Shown: positions 9,811-18,261 of the stretch, one piece after another
How the letters are laid out: each line of letters begins with the position of its first letter
How positions within the stretch are numbered: the stretch's first letter is position 1
NCBI RefSeq assembly: GCF_003667575.1
Contig: NZ_RCUY01000005.1
Span: forward strand, 620,001 to 684,000
Direction: 5' to 3'
From: Mycetocola lacteus
Lineage (GTDB): Bacteria > Actinomycetota > Actinomycetes > Actinomycetales > Microbacteriaceae
DNA: 64,000 nucleotides
Notes under the pieces: generated by a model
What the model was told of the DNA's origin: nothing
The model's input: only the letters and a program-made list of their open reading frames with translations
Databases searched by the model: none
Made by a program: the position numbers and the translations under genes

Positions 9811-9832
9811 TTACACGTCAAAACTGGGTACC
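9811..9832 (+). repeat. 22-base element related to the 10142-10178 palindrome
   Basis: TTACACGTCAAAACTGGG followed by TACC. It matches the element at 10157-10178 in direct orientation at 18 of 22 bases, and its first 14 bases match the left arm of the palindrome in inverted orientation. It lies about 330 bases from the other copies. Confidence 0.6.
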
Positions 9833-9984
9833 TGCTCAAGAGGGGTAGCCGGTCCGGGGCAATACCGACGCTGTGGGCACCTCAGTCTGCCCCCTCCGGC
9901 TATACAGACACAGAGGGCACCTCAGCCTCTCCCGGCAACACAGACGTCCCAGGCCACACAGCCTCGTGCGCTGTTCCTCCCCGA

Positions 9985-10014
9985 GCCGCAGTGGCAGTGG
10001 CAGTGGCAGTGGCC
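9985..10014. repeat. GCAGTG hexanucleotide tandem repeat
   Basis: Four uninterrupted copies of a six-base GCAGTG unit in the same non-coding stretch. Confidence 0.7.
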
Positions 10015-10047
10015 ATAACACCCGCATCCATTCGGCGTCCGGTCCCT

Positions 10048-10113
10048 GGCTTCCGGCATCCGGCTTCCGGCTTCCGGCTTCCGGCTTCCGGCTTCCGGCT
10101 TCCGGCTTCCGGC
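10048..10113. repeat. GGCTTCC heptanucleotide tandem repeat
   Basis: About eight to nine copies of a seven-base unit GGCTTCC, the second degenerate. Open frames through it are repetitive artefacts. The copy number looks prone to slippage. Confidence 0.8.
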
Positions 10114-10141
10114 ACACACCTACCCGATGTGTGAGGCGTGC

Positions 10142-10170
10142 GTTTTGACGTGTAATTTACTAGTCAAAAC
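10142..10170. promoter_or_regulatory. 29-base imperfect palindrome
   Basis: GTTTTGAC at the left and GTCAAAAC at the right, with most of the centre also symmetric (about 24 of 29 positions). It is A/T-rich in very G/C-rich surroundings and lies about 60 bases downstream of the galM stop codon. It resembles a binding site for a dimeric protein or a mobile-element end. Confidence 0.45.
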
Positions 10171-10227
10171 AGGGCACCGCGAAAAAGTGTGTCCGTCTCG
10201 GCGGCTCCCCGACGCCGCGCCTCGGGG

Positions 10228-11154
10228 TTAGGGCGTAAGTCCGGTGGCGCGGATGCCCCAGTCCAGGGCCCAGGTCTCGCCGGGTTCCAGGTGGTGCAGG
10301 TCGGTGCCCGAGTTTAGGGCGTCCGGGGGTGCGGTCATCGGTTCGACCGCGATGGCCAGGTGATCGGGGCCCACGCCGGGGAAATCGCGGGTCAGATAGA
10401 TCTGGAGCCAGCGGAAACGCGGATCCATCCAAAGTTCGACAGCGGCGTCCGGCCCCCGCAGTATGCTGGTCACCACCCCGTCTCGGGCGCTCAGCGCGGT
10501 GAAGCCCAGGTGCTGCGGACCGTCGAGGACCTGGACGCCCGCACGCAGGTCCCACTCGGTGTCCGCAACCGGTACCACCCGGTCGGGCAGGTCGTCGACG
10601 TCAAGCAGCAGCGCCTCGTCCGCCGGGATCTCCAGCGTGAGCTCGGCCGCGGGGATGTCGCCCAGGCGCAGGTACGGGTGTGCACCCAGGGCGACCGGGG
10701 CCGCGGTCTCGCCCGCGTTGATGAGCGTTGTGTGCAACGTAATCCCCGCAACCTCAAGCGAGTACTCCACCAGGACATCCAGGGCAAACGGGTAGCCGGG
10801 GGCCTCGCGGATCCGCGCACCCAGGAGCACCGCGGAGGCTCCCAGCTCGCGCACCTCGAACGCGGTGTCGGCCAGCAGCCCGTGCAGTGCGTTGCCGCGG
10901 ACGGGCTCGGTGGGCTCCAACTCCAAGACCCGGCCCTCCCACTCCCAGCGGGCACCGCGCACCCGGTTGGGCCAGGGCACCAGGGTGACGCCCGACGCCG
11001 AAACCGGTCGCGCCGCATCCGCACTGCCCCAGATAAGCGCGGTGTCGTTCACCCAGAGGCCCTGCAGGCTCGCCCCCACGCGCGAGATGGCGGCGCGCAC
11101 ACGCGCGCCGCCATCGTTCAGCGTGAGGGTGATCGGGCTAGCGCCCTGCACCAT
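10228..11154 (-). CDS. galM: Aldose 1-epimerase (galactose mutarotase)
   Basis: A 308-residue cytoplasmic mutarotase interconverting beta- and alpha-anomers of galactose or glucose released by the glycosidase upstream. Family features are VPWPNRVRGARW, NALHG (catalytic His), GAHPYL (second His) and AVEPMTAPPDAL with the catalytic Glu. It is the last gene of the operon and overlaps the end of the GH36 gene, implying translational coupling. Neither candidate start has a clear ribosome binding site: ATG at 11154 (chosen) or GTG at 11166, giving 312 residues. Confidence 0.9.
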   Translation of the reverse strand: MVQGASPITLTLNDGGARVRAAISRVGASLQGLWVNDTALIWGSADAARPVSASGVTLVPWPNRVRGARWEWEGRVLELEPTEPVRGNALHGLLADTAFEVRELGASAVLLGARIREAPGYPFALDVLVEYSLEVAGITLHTTLINAGETAAPVALGAHPYLRLGDIPAAELTLEIPADEALLLDVDDLPDRVVPVADTEWDLRAGVQVLDGPQHLGFTALSARDGVVTSILRGPDAAVELWMDPRFRWLQIYLTRDFPGVGPDHLAIAVEPMTAPPDALNSGTDLHHLEPGETWALDWGIRATGLTP

Positions 11155-13303
11155 CGGAAACGTCACTATCAGAAACCGCCACCACGTGGAACAGCACCGA
11201 ACGGTCGGGATCCAGCGAGGGCGATTCCAGTCCCACCAGCCGCAGGCTCTTCCCGCTCAGCGTGACGCCCTCCTCCATCCACGGCGGCTGCACCCCCGAG
11301 GGACGCGTGCCATCGGGATAAACCGCGCTCACGGTGTAGCGAACGGCATCATCGAGCCCCGGGAAACCGATCCGGCCCACCGGCCAGGTGCGCGGACGCT
11401 CGGTGATCGAGAACGCATACAGCGCCTCGTCCCGTGCGGGCGAGACCACCCCCTCAAACCGGGCCGCGGGCTCGGAGAGGTCGGCGTGCACCACGGTGCC
11501 GCCGTGCAGGAGCGCCCGGTGTGCCTTGTGGAAGTCGATCCAGGCGGCCACCCCGCGCTTGGTCTCGGCATCTGCGGTCAGCAGGTTGGTCTCCACACCG
11601 AGGTGCCCCCACAGGGCCTTCTCGCCGCGGTAGCCCAGCGGGTGCGAGCGGTGGGTGGTGTGCGATTCTTCGGCCCCGATGTGGGTTCCCTGCAGCTCGG
11701 GCGGCACCACCAGCGAGGTCCAGCGCTGAATCTCCAGGCGCTCGTGCGGGTCGTTGCAGTCACTTGGCCATACCCGCTGGGTGCGCTCCAGCACGCCCAG
11801 GTCGATCCGACCGCCGCCGCTCGCGCAGGACTCTATCTCCAAGCCCGGGTGTCGCGCGGCCAGCTCATCCATCAGTGCGTAGGCGGCGAGGGTCTGGGCG
11901 CGCAGGCCGGGACGGCCGTCATTCGCATGACCGGCATCCAACAGATAGCGGTTGTGATCCCACTTGACGTAGGCGATCCGCAGCGCGGTAATCAGCGCCG
12001 AGATCCGCTCCAGTACCAGCGCATACGCCTCGGGATTGCCGAGGTCCAGCACGTGCTGATGCCGCGAGGGCAGACCAACACCGTGGCCGGCATCGAAGAT
12101 CCACTCGGGGTGTTCGCGGGCCAGCTCGGAGTCCAGGTTGATCATCTCGGGCTCAAACCAGAGTCCGAAGTCCATGCCCAGCTCCTCGACCCGGTCCACC
12201 AGCGGTTCGATCCCGGTGGGCCACACCGCGGGGTCCACGATCCAGTCGCCGAGGGAGGTGGTGTCGTCGCGGCGGCCGAGGAACCAGCCGTCGTCCACCA
12301 CAAAGCGCTCGGCCCCGATCTTCGCCGACTCCTCGGCGAAGGCGATCAGGGTATCGAGATCCTGCTCGAAGTAGACGGCCTCCCAGGTATTCACGATCAC
12401 CGGACGCGGCGAGTGCGGATAGGCCGGCAGCGCGCGCAGGTGGCGGTGGAAGCGGGCCGACAGCTCGTCCAGCCCCTCACCCCAGGATCCGTACTGCCAG
12501 GGGGTGGTGTAGCTCGCGTCCCGGGCCAGCTCGACCTCACCCGAGGCCAGCACCTCGCTCGCGGCCAGGCGACGCACATCCGCCGGGGTGCGCTCGGCCA
12601 CCAGGGTCTGGTTGCCCGACCATCCCAGGTGGGTGGCCCACACCCGGCCCGAACGGAACCCGAATCCGGCCTCGCCGGCGGCGATCAGCAGCGTGTGTTC
12701 GAGCCCCGGCTTGCCGCCGCGCGAGGTGCGCGCCCACTCACCCACGTGGAATTCGCGGCGCTGCGGCACTCGCTCCAGCGACCAGCGTCCGGTCAGATCC
12801 AAGATCTCGGTCGCCGCCTGCGGCACGGGCAGCGCAAGCTCGAGGCCGTCGACCCTGAAGGTTTCCTCGGTCGCATTGGTCAGCGTCGCGCGCTGCCGGA
12901 TCAGACCGCTGGCGTGCAGCAGCTCGATCTCGATCCGCAGCGTCAGGCCATACTCGGGATCCGTAGCATCGGCGATCAGCGTCTCGGCCTCGGCCGTGGA
13001 CACGGTCCGGGCCTCCACGTGCGCAAACTTCGCCGCCCAGCGACGACCGGCGCTGTCCCCCACCAGCCCCGGGCGTCCCATCCAGCCCTCGCTGAGCTGA
13101 CCGAGCACGGGGATCGGCTGGGCGTAGGTCACCGGGCTATCGCCCACCGCGGGCAGCGCGGCCCGGGCGATGGTGGCCACCTCGGCGGCGTCGATCGCGC
13201 CCAGATCCTCACCCCAGTAGAGGATGCGCGGGAGACGCGCCTCGGCAAGGGAGACGATGACACCGGTGCCACCGGCACGCAGGTACACAAATTCGGAAGA
13301 CAT
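11138..13303 (-). CDS. Alpha-galactosidase, GH36 (intracellular)
   Basis: A 721-residue GH36 enzyme without a signal peptide, so it should act on imported oligosaccharides. It has an N-terminal beta-supersandwich, a central barrel with DDGWFLGRRDD, the nucleophile in YVKWDHNR (Asp about residue 449), the acid/base in PSDCND (about 515) and the substrate-binding motif ESCASGGGR. The start is the ATG at 13303 with AGAGG seven bases upstream, 13 bases after the preceding permease stop codon; the upstream frame extension overlaps that permease and is not protein-like. With the permeases and binding protein it forms an import-and-hydrolyse pathway for melibiose or raffinose-type sugars. Confidence 0.95.
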   Translation of the reverse strand: MSSEFVYLRAGGTGVIVSLAEARLPRILYWGEDLGAIDAAEVATIARAALPAVGDSPVTYAQPIPVLGQLSEGWMGRPGLVGDSAGRRWAAKFAHVEARTVSTAEAETLIADATDPEYGLTLRIEIELLHASGLIRQRATLTNATEETFRVDGLELALPVPQAATEILDLTGRWSLERVPQRREFHVGEWARTSRGGKPGLEHTLLIAAGEAGFGFRSGRVWATHLGWSGNQTLVAERTPADVRRLAASEVLASGEVELARDASYTTPWQYGSWGEGLDELSARFHRHLRALPAYPHSPRPVIVNTWEAVYFEQDLDTLIAFAEESAKIGAERFVVDDGWFLGRRDDTTSLGDWIVDPAVWPTGIEPLVDRVEELGMDFGLWFEPEMINLDSELAREHPEWIFDAGHGVGLPSRHQHVLDLGNPEAYALVLERISALITALRIAYVKWDHNRYLLDAGHANDGRPGLRAQTLAAYALMDELAARHPGLEIESCASGGGRIDLGVLERTQRVWPSDCNDPHERLEIQRWTSLVVPPELQGTHIGAEESHTTHRSHPLGYRGEKALWGHLGVETNLLTADAETKRGVAAWIDFHKAHRALLHGGTVVHADLSEPAARFEGVVSPARDEALYAFSITERPRTWPVGRIGFPGLDDAVRYTVSAVYPDGTRPSGVQPPWMEEGVTLSGKSLRLVGLESPSLDPDRSVLFHVVAVSDSDVSDGAGR

Positions 13304-13316
13304 GAAAACCTCTTTA

Positions 13317-14216
13317 CTACTTGACCGAGCCGAGGGCCAGGCCCCCGATGAAACTGCGCTGGAACACAAGGAATACGATGGTTGAGGGGATCGCGGCGAC
13401 CACGGTGGCCGCGGCAATCACCGACCAGCTGGACACATACTGTCCCTGCAGGGAGAGCACGGCCGCGGTGATCGGCAGCTTCTCCGAGCTCTGCAGCAGG
13501 GTGATCGACCACAGCAGGTCGTTGAAGATCCAGGTGAACGAGAGCGCCCCGAGCGCCGCGAGCGCGGGCCGGGTCAGCGGCAGAATCACCTGAATGAAGA
13601 TGCGTCCAACCCCGGCACCATCGAGGGTCGCGGCCTCCTGCAGCTCGTGCGGAATCGAGCGCATAAAGCCGTAGAGCACAAACGTGTAGAAGCCCAGGCC
13701 GAACGCGACCTGCACCACGATCAGAGCGCCCAGCGTGTCATAAACATCGATCTGCTGGGTGATCCGCGTCACCGGAATCAGCAGCATCTGCACCGGCAGC
13801 AGGTTTCCGGCGAGCATGATCAGCAGGATCGTGCGGCGGAAGGGAATCTTGAATCGGCTGAGCCCGAAGGCGGCGGCCGCGGCCAACAGCAGGGTCAGTA
13901 CCACGGTGGGGATCGTCACGATCATCGAGTTCACCAGGGCGGGAAGCAGGTCACCCTGCTGCCAGGCCTGCGCATAGGTATCGAAGGTGAACGTGCGCGG
14001 GATGCTGGCGATGCCGTTTTTGGCCACGTCATCGAAGGTGCGGAACGAGGTGATCAGCACGATCAGAATCGGTAGGAACCAGGCCACGGAGATCAGGATG
14101 CCGGTGGTGTGGAATCCGGCGGTGGCCGCGCGGCGACGGCGCGAGCCGCGTCGCACCGCGGGCCGGGGTGCCGGAACCGGAAGGGTTTCGCGGCGGGACG
14201 GGAGCGTATCGGTCAA
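13317..14216 (-). CDS. Carbohydrate ABC transporter permease (MalG type)
   Basis: A 299-residue inner-membrane permease of the CUT1 family. After a basic N-terminus (residues 1-30) come about six membrane segments. The EAA loop reads EAATLDGAGVGRIFIQ, the site where the ATPase docks. It starts at a TTG (14216) whose first bases overlap the TGA stop of the other permease; AAGGA lies just upstream. No ATPase gene is in the cluster, so a shared MsiK/MalK-like ATPase elsewhere in the genome is likely. Confidence 0.93.
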   Translation of the reverse strand: MTDTLPSRRETLPVPAPRPAVRRGSRRRRAATAGFHTTGILISVAWFLPILIVLITSFRTFDDVAKNGIASIPRTFTFDTYAQAWQQGDLLPALVNSMIVTIPTVVLTLLLAAAAAFGLSRFKIPFRRTILLIMLAGNLLPVQMLLIPVTRITQQIDVYDTLGALIVVQVAFGLGFYTFVLYGFMRSIPHELQEAATLDGAGVGRIFIQVILPLTRPALAALGALSFTWIFNDLLWSITLLQSSEKLPITAAVLSLQGQYVSSWSVIAAATVVAAIPSTIVFLVFQRSFIGGLALGSVK

Positions 14217-15118
14217 GATTCCTTCTCCTCGGACAGGGCACGGACAAGGTAGGAGATGATCACGGCGATGGCCAGCACAAAGATCACCACGGCAATCGCC
14301 GAGGCGTAGCCGAGGGCGTGGGAGCTAAACGCGGTCGAGAACATGTAGGTGCTGAGCAGCTCGGTCGAGTGATACGGACCGCCGCCGGTCATGGCCCAGA
14401 CGATGTCAAAGGAGCGTAGCGAGTCGATCAGCAGGACCGAGATCACCACCATGGTCACGCTGCGCAGCTGCGGGAGGGTCACGAAGCGGAAGCGCTGCCA
14501 GGCCGAGGCACCGTCCATCCGGGCTGCCTCCTGGACCGAGGGGTCCAGGGCCTTGAGCCCGGCGATGAAGAGCACCATCACGTAACCGATTTCGCGCCAC
14601 AGCGCAGCAATGATCACGGCGTAGAGGGCGGTGTCCGAGTCGCCCAGCCAGACGCGGGTCCAGTCGTGCAGACCTACCGCGTCAAGGACGTTATTGAGGA
14701 CACCATTGGGCTGGAAGAACGCGCCCCAGATCAGCGCGGTCACCACCAGCGAGAAGACGATGGGGAGGAACAGGGCGGTGCGGTAGATGGCCACGCCTCG
14801 TCGCTCGGACTGGAAGAGCAGGGCCACGCCGAGGCCCGCGAGGAAGGAGATGCCGCCGAAGAGCACAATCCAGATCGCGGTGTTTTTCAGCGCGGTGAGG
14901 AAGATCGGATCCGAAAACAGGTCGGTGTAGTTTTGGACGCCGACCGAGGTGGCCGGGCCGATCCCGTTCCAGCGCAGGAACGAGAGCGAGATGCCCTGGA
15001 AGGCCGGCCAAAACACGCCGACCGCTTCGATCAGGAAGGGAACAAGAACGAGTACGAAGACGAGCGGCGGCGGAACCTTGATCCGCCGCCGCCCGCGTAC
15101 CGGAGTACTGATTGTCAC
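14213..15118 (-). CDS. Carbohydrate ABC transporter permease (MalF type)
   Basis: A 301-residue CUT1 permease with six predicted membrane segments and the EAA loop EAARMDGASAWQRFRF. It pairs with the MalG-type permease downstream to form the translocation channel. The GTG start at 15118 overlaps the TGA stop of the binding-protein gene by four bases (GTGA), so translation of the two is probably coupled. Confidence 0.93.
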   Translation of the reverse strand: MTISTPVRGRRRIKVPPPLVFVLVLVPFLIEAVGVFWPAFQGISLSFLRWNGIGPATSVGVQNYTDLFSDPIFLTALKNTAIWIVLFGGISFLAGLGVALLFQSERRGVAIYRTALFLPIVFSLVVTALIWGAFFQPNGVLNNVLDAVGLHDWTRVWLGDSDTALYAVIIAALWREIGYVMVLFIAGLKALDPSVQEAARMDGASAWQRFRFVTLPQLRSVTMVVISVLLIDSLRSFDIVWAMTGGGPYHSTELLSTYMFSTAFSSHALGYASAIAVVIFVLAIAVIISYLVRALSEEKES

Positions 15119-16404
15119 GAATTAGCTCGGATCTTCTTGGATGCATCTTCCCAGGTCTTGAGAATCTGGTCGATGTTTCCGGGGTTGGCGATGAACGAGG
15201 TGAGGGCGGTGTCGGCGGGGGTCTGCTGCGCATCCCCGGCGTCACGGTTGAAGAACTGGGTCACCGACTTGGCCGACTGGATCATGTCCTTGCCCTGGGT
15301 GGCCAGCGCATCGAGGGTGACCGTGGCCTTGAGGTTTGCCGGCAGCGCGGTCCCGTCCTGGCCCTTGGCCAGCTGGGTCTGCGCCTCGGCGCTGGCGATG
15401 AAGTCGAGGAACTTCTTGGTCAGCTCGGGCTTGGTGGTCTTGACGCTGGCGATGAAGCCGTCGGTCGGGGCCTCCTCGGCGATCGGGACCGAGGGATCGA
15501 TTACGGGGAACTGGAAGAAGGCCAGATCGTCCTTCTTGTCCGCAGGGATCGCCGGCTGTGCCCAGGCACCCAGCAGGTACATGGCCGCCTTGCCCTGGGA
15601 GAAGTCGCTGATCGCCTGGTTGTGTGTGGTCCCCAGGGTCGAGGGGTTCACAAACGGCAGGATCTGCGCGAACGCCTCGAAGACCTTCTTAACCTCGGGG
15701 CTGTCATACGACTTCTTACCCGCGAGCAGCTCCTGGTGGAACTCGGCACCGTTGATCCGCAGATCCAGGTAGTCGAACCAGGCCGAGGCCAGCCAGGTGT
15801 TGTCGCTGAGTCCCATGGTGATCGGGGTGACGCCCTCGCCCTTGATCTTCTCCGACAGGGCCAGGAACTCATCCCAGGTCTTGGGCGGGGTCACGCCGAG
15901 CTTTTCGAAGTCGCTCTTGAAGTAGTAGACGCCCCACCAGTAGTTGTTGGTGGGCACAAACACCTTGGTGCCCTTGGCGTCCTCGCTCAGCGAGGCGAGG
16001 TTCTCGGGGAAGTCGGCCTTGTTCTTGTCCCAGACGCTGTTCAGATCCAGCAGCAGGTTCTGGTCGGCGAAATCGCGGGTGGCCTGACCGGCGTACCAGG
16101 TGTAGACATCCGGCGGATTCTTCGAGGTCAGGTAGGAGGGCAGCTGCTGGTTGAAGGTCTGGGTCGGGATGCTGTTGATCTTGACCGTGCCCTCGCCCTT
16201 GGCGTTGAAGGTCTTGACCAGTTCTTCCAGGCCGCCCTTTTCGGCGTCGGTGAATCGTGACTGCAGGATCAGCGGCCCCTCGGAATCGGGGCCCTCCTTC
16301 GGGCCCTGCGCCTCGCCGCCGGTGGACACACAGCCTGCCAGCAGCGCGGTGGCCAGGATGGTGCTTCCTACGGCCCCGAGCCATCGGGTGTGCTTACGGG
16401 TCAT
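15115..16404 (-). CDS. Extracellular sugar-binding lipoprotein (SBP family 1)
   Basis: A 429-residue solute receptor of the CUT1 importer. The lipobox LLAGC (Cys25) follows a basic and hydrophobic signal, so the mature protein is anchored outside the membrane. The body has typical family-1 features: DVYTWYAGQATRDFADQ near the N-terminal lobe and a late aromatic-rich region. The start is the ATG at 16404, six bases after GGAG; the frame open upstream overlaps the divergent regulator gene and is spurious. It is the first gene of the operon and is divergent from the AraC gene at 16529. Confidence 0.93.
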   Translation of the reverse strand: MTRKHTRWLGAVGSTILATALLAGCVSTGGEAQGPKEGPDSEGPLILQSRFTDAEKGGLEELVKTFNAKGEGTVKINSIPTQTFNQQLPSYLTSKNPPDVYTWYAGQATRDFADQNLLLDLNSVWDKNKADFPENLASLSEDAKGTKVFVPTNNYWWGVYYFKSDFEKLGVTPPKTWDEFLALSEKIKGEGVTPITMGLSDNTWLASAWFDYLDLRINGAEFHQELLAGKKSYDSPEVKKVFEAFAQILPFVNPSTLGTTHNQAISDFSQGKAAMYLLGAWAQPAIPADKKDDLAFFQFPVIDPSVPIAEEAPTDGFIASVKTTKPELTKKFLDFIASAEAQTQLAKGQDGTALPANLKATVTLDALATQGKDMIQSAKSVTQFFNRDAGDAQQTPADTALTSFIANPGNIDQILKTWEDASKKIRANS

Positions 16405-16528
16405 CTTTGACTCCAATTCATTGGGGGAATTACACGATCGGTGTGTGCTCAGGCGACTGATTCCACGACCGAATGTATCCAATTTAAGCGGGCAGACCCG
16501 CACCGCGTAGAAGGAAGCCGCGAACAAT

Positions 16529-17431
16529 ATGGACATTTCGATGATCCTGCGCAAGAATTCTGGCATGCTCATTCCCGATGGTTTTCCCGGACAGCGTATG
16601 CTGGTCCTCCCCCGACCCCGGGCGCGCGAATTTCTCCAGCAGGAGGGCACGCTGGGACTGGTGGTGACCGACTGCGGATACTTCCCCAAGGCTCAATCCC
16701 ACGGTAGGCGGCGCATTGCCCCGATCCCGCAGGCCGTGGTTTTGGCGTGTGTGGAGGGAGCCGGCTGGTGCGAAACCGAGGCCGGACGGTTCGAGGTGGA
16801 ACGCGGGCAGGTGGTCATCCTGCCGCCGGGGCTGCCGCACTCCTACGGGTCCAATGAGGAGAATCCGTGGACCCTGTGGTGGTTCCATGTGGCCGGTCCC
16901 CAGGTGGCATCGTTTCTGCGTGTCGCGGATATCACCCCGGCGACCCCGGTGCGTTATCCGCGGGATCTCTACCCGATCGTCTCGCTGATGGCCGAGGTGT
17001 TGGCCTGGATGGAACGCGACTCCACCACCACGAGCCTGCTCGCCGCCTCGGGGGCCGCCTGGCATGCGCTGACGCTGCTGGCCACCGTGCGGGCGCAGTC
17101 GGGCCAGCGTGAGGACGTGATCGAACACGCGGTGGACTACCTGCGTGCCCATATGGCCGACCGGATCAGCGTGCCCGACCTGGCGGCGATGGCCTCGCTC
17201 AGCGCCTCGCACTTCAGTGCGCTGTTTCGCAAGCAGATGGGGTATCCGGTGCTCCAGTATCAAACGATGCTGCGGATGGGCCGCGCCCGCGAGCTACTGG
17301 ACACCACGGGGTCGACGGTCGCGGCGATCGCCGCCGAGGTCGGTTATCCCGACGCCCTGTACTTCACCCGGCAGTTCAAAAAGCTCCACGGCGCCACCCC
17401 GCGCGAATACCGCGACCAGCACAAGGGCTGA
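16529..17431 (+). CDS. AraC-family transcriptional regulator of the alpha-galactoside operon
   Basis: A 300-residue one-component regulator. The N-terminal cupin-like sensor domain (about residues 20-160) includes GRFEVERGQVVILPPGLPHS. The C-terminal AraC domain (about 195-298) has two helix-turn-helix units: ISVPDLAAMASLSASHFSAL and VAAIAAEVGYPDALYFTRQF. It is divergent from the binding-protein gene with a 124-base shared intergenic region, the classic arrangement for a MelR/RafR-like activator sensing an alpha-galactoside. The ligand is inferred from the neighbours. GAAGGAAG lies about eleven bases before the ATG. Confidence 0.92.
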   Translation: MDISMILRKNSGMLIPDGFPGQRMLVLPRPRAREFLQQEGTLGLVVTDCGYFPKAQSHGRRRIAPIPQAVVLACVEGAGWCETEAGRFEVERGQVVILPPGLPHSYGSNEENPWTLWWFHVAGPQVASFLRVADITPATPVRYPRDLYPIVSLMAEVLAWMERDSTTTSLLAASGAAWHALTLLATVRAQSGQREDVIEHAVDYLRAHMADRISVPDLAAMASLSASHFSALFRKQMGYPVLQYQTMLRMGRARELLDTTGSTVAAIAAEVGYPDALYFTRQFKKLHGATPREYRDQHKG

Positions 17432-17443
17432 GCGCGGCGTTAT

Positions 17444-17518
17444 CCCGCCTCGGGAGAGACCTGCCGCGCGATCACCCCGGTGATCGACTTAGCCCGCCTC
17501 GGGAGAGACCTGCCGCGC
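17444..17518. repeat. 26-base direct repeat with hairpin between copies
   Basis: Two perfect 26-base copies (17444-17469 and 17493-17518). The second forms the last codons of the 17489-18124 gene and the first lies just beyond its stop codon. Between them is an eight-base-pair inverted repeat (CGATCACC / GGTGATCG) that may terminate the convergent transcripts. Confidence 0.75.
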
Positions 17519-18124
17519 ACTCACCGCGGTCATGAGCCAGCCGAACGGGGTGCCCGGGGCACGCTCCAGCGTGTATTCGGAGCGGAGCTGGGGGTCCTGC
17601 GTGTGCGTGCCGTCCAGCAGGGTGAAGCGCTGGGTTGTGAGGGCGCGCACCGTCGCGGTGTCGCCGTGAACCTCGATGCCCTGCCACTCGTCCACAACAA
17701 ACGTGGCGTCCACGAACCACCAGTCGGGGTTGTGGGCCGGGACGGCTTCGGCCAGTCCGTGCTCGATTGCGGCCAGGTATTCCCCCACCAGGGTCGGCGA
17801 TACCGAGCCTATGAGCAAGTCGACCCGGCGCTCGTGTGCGGCGGGATCAGCCACAAATCCCGCAAGCGCCGCGGTGTCTTCGGGTGAGGACGCGGTGCCC
17901 GCGGGGATCGCCCCGGCGAGCACGCTGCGGGTGACCAGCGGTGTGAAGATAGACCGAATCTGCCGTGCATCCGCGGACTCCTCTGGCGTGCTGCGTGAGA
18001 CCGAGTTGGTCACCGCCCCCGCCACGGCTGCGACACCACCGGTGGATACCAGGATCCCGCCAACCAGGAGCCCCACCGTCCACGTGCGCCGCGCGCGGCG
18101 TGGGGAATCCGCATGGTCACTCAT
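17489..18124 (-). CDS. Membrane-anchored protein of unknown function
   Basis: A 211-residue protein. A basic N-terminus (residues 1-14) is followed by a single hydrophobic segment WTVGLLVGGILVSTGGVAAV (about 15-40), so the remainder probably lies outside the membrane. The soluble part has conserved-looking aromatics (NPDWWFVDATFVVDEWQG) and resembles small beta-sheet accessory or stalk domains, but I recognise no family. It ends in the 26-base duplicated sequence. It is convergent with the AraC gene and has no obvious functional link to it. Confidence 0.65.
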   Translation of the reverse strand: MSDHADSPRRARRTWTVGLLVGGILVSTGGVAAVAGAVTNSVSRSTPEESADARQIRSIFTPLVTRSVLAGAIPAGTASSPEDTAALAGFVADPAAHERRVDLLIGSVSPTLVGEYLAAIEHGLAEAVPAHNPDWWFVDATFVVDEWQGIEVHGDTATVRALTTQRFTLLDGTHTQDPQLRSEYTLERAPGTPFGWLMTAVSARQVSPEAG

Positions 18125-18212
18125 CCCGGCCTCCCCCGTCGCAAGTTGTGAGCTGCTCAGAACCTACCGAGCGCGGCCCCGGGCGTCAAGATCCCCGTTG
18201 GGGCAGGCCGAA

Positions 18213-18240
18213 GCGGGGACCCCGATTTCGGGATCCCCGC
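18213..18240 (-). terminator. Hairpin terminator after the DUF5107 gene
   Basis: A thirteen-base-pair stem with one mismatch (18213-18225 with 18228-18240) and a very short loop, just beyond the stop codon of the large TPR protein. Confidence 0.6.
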
Positions 18241-18261
18241 CCGCAGGGCATCGCGCTCGCG

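Noticed and set aside
10048-10113. Possible CRISPR-like array
   Set aside because: The seven-base units are directly adjacent with no spacers and no cas genes are present.
9790-10150. Several open frames through the tandem repeats
   Set aside because: The translations are simple amino-acid repeats dictated by the heptanucleotide unit, with no start signals.
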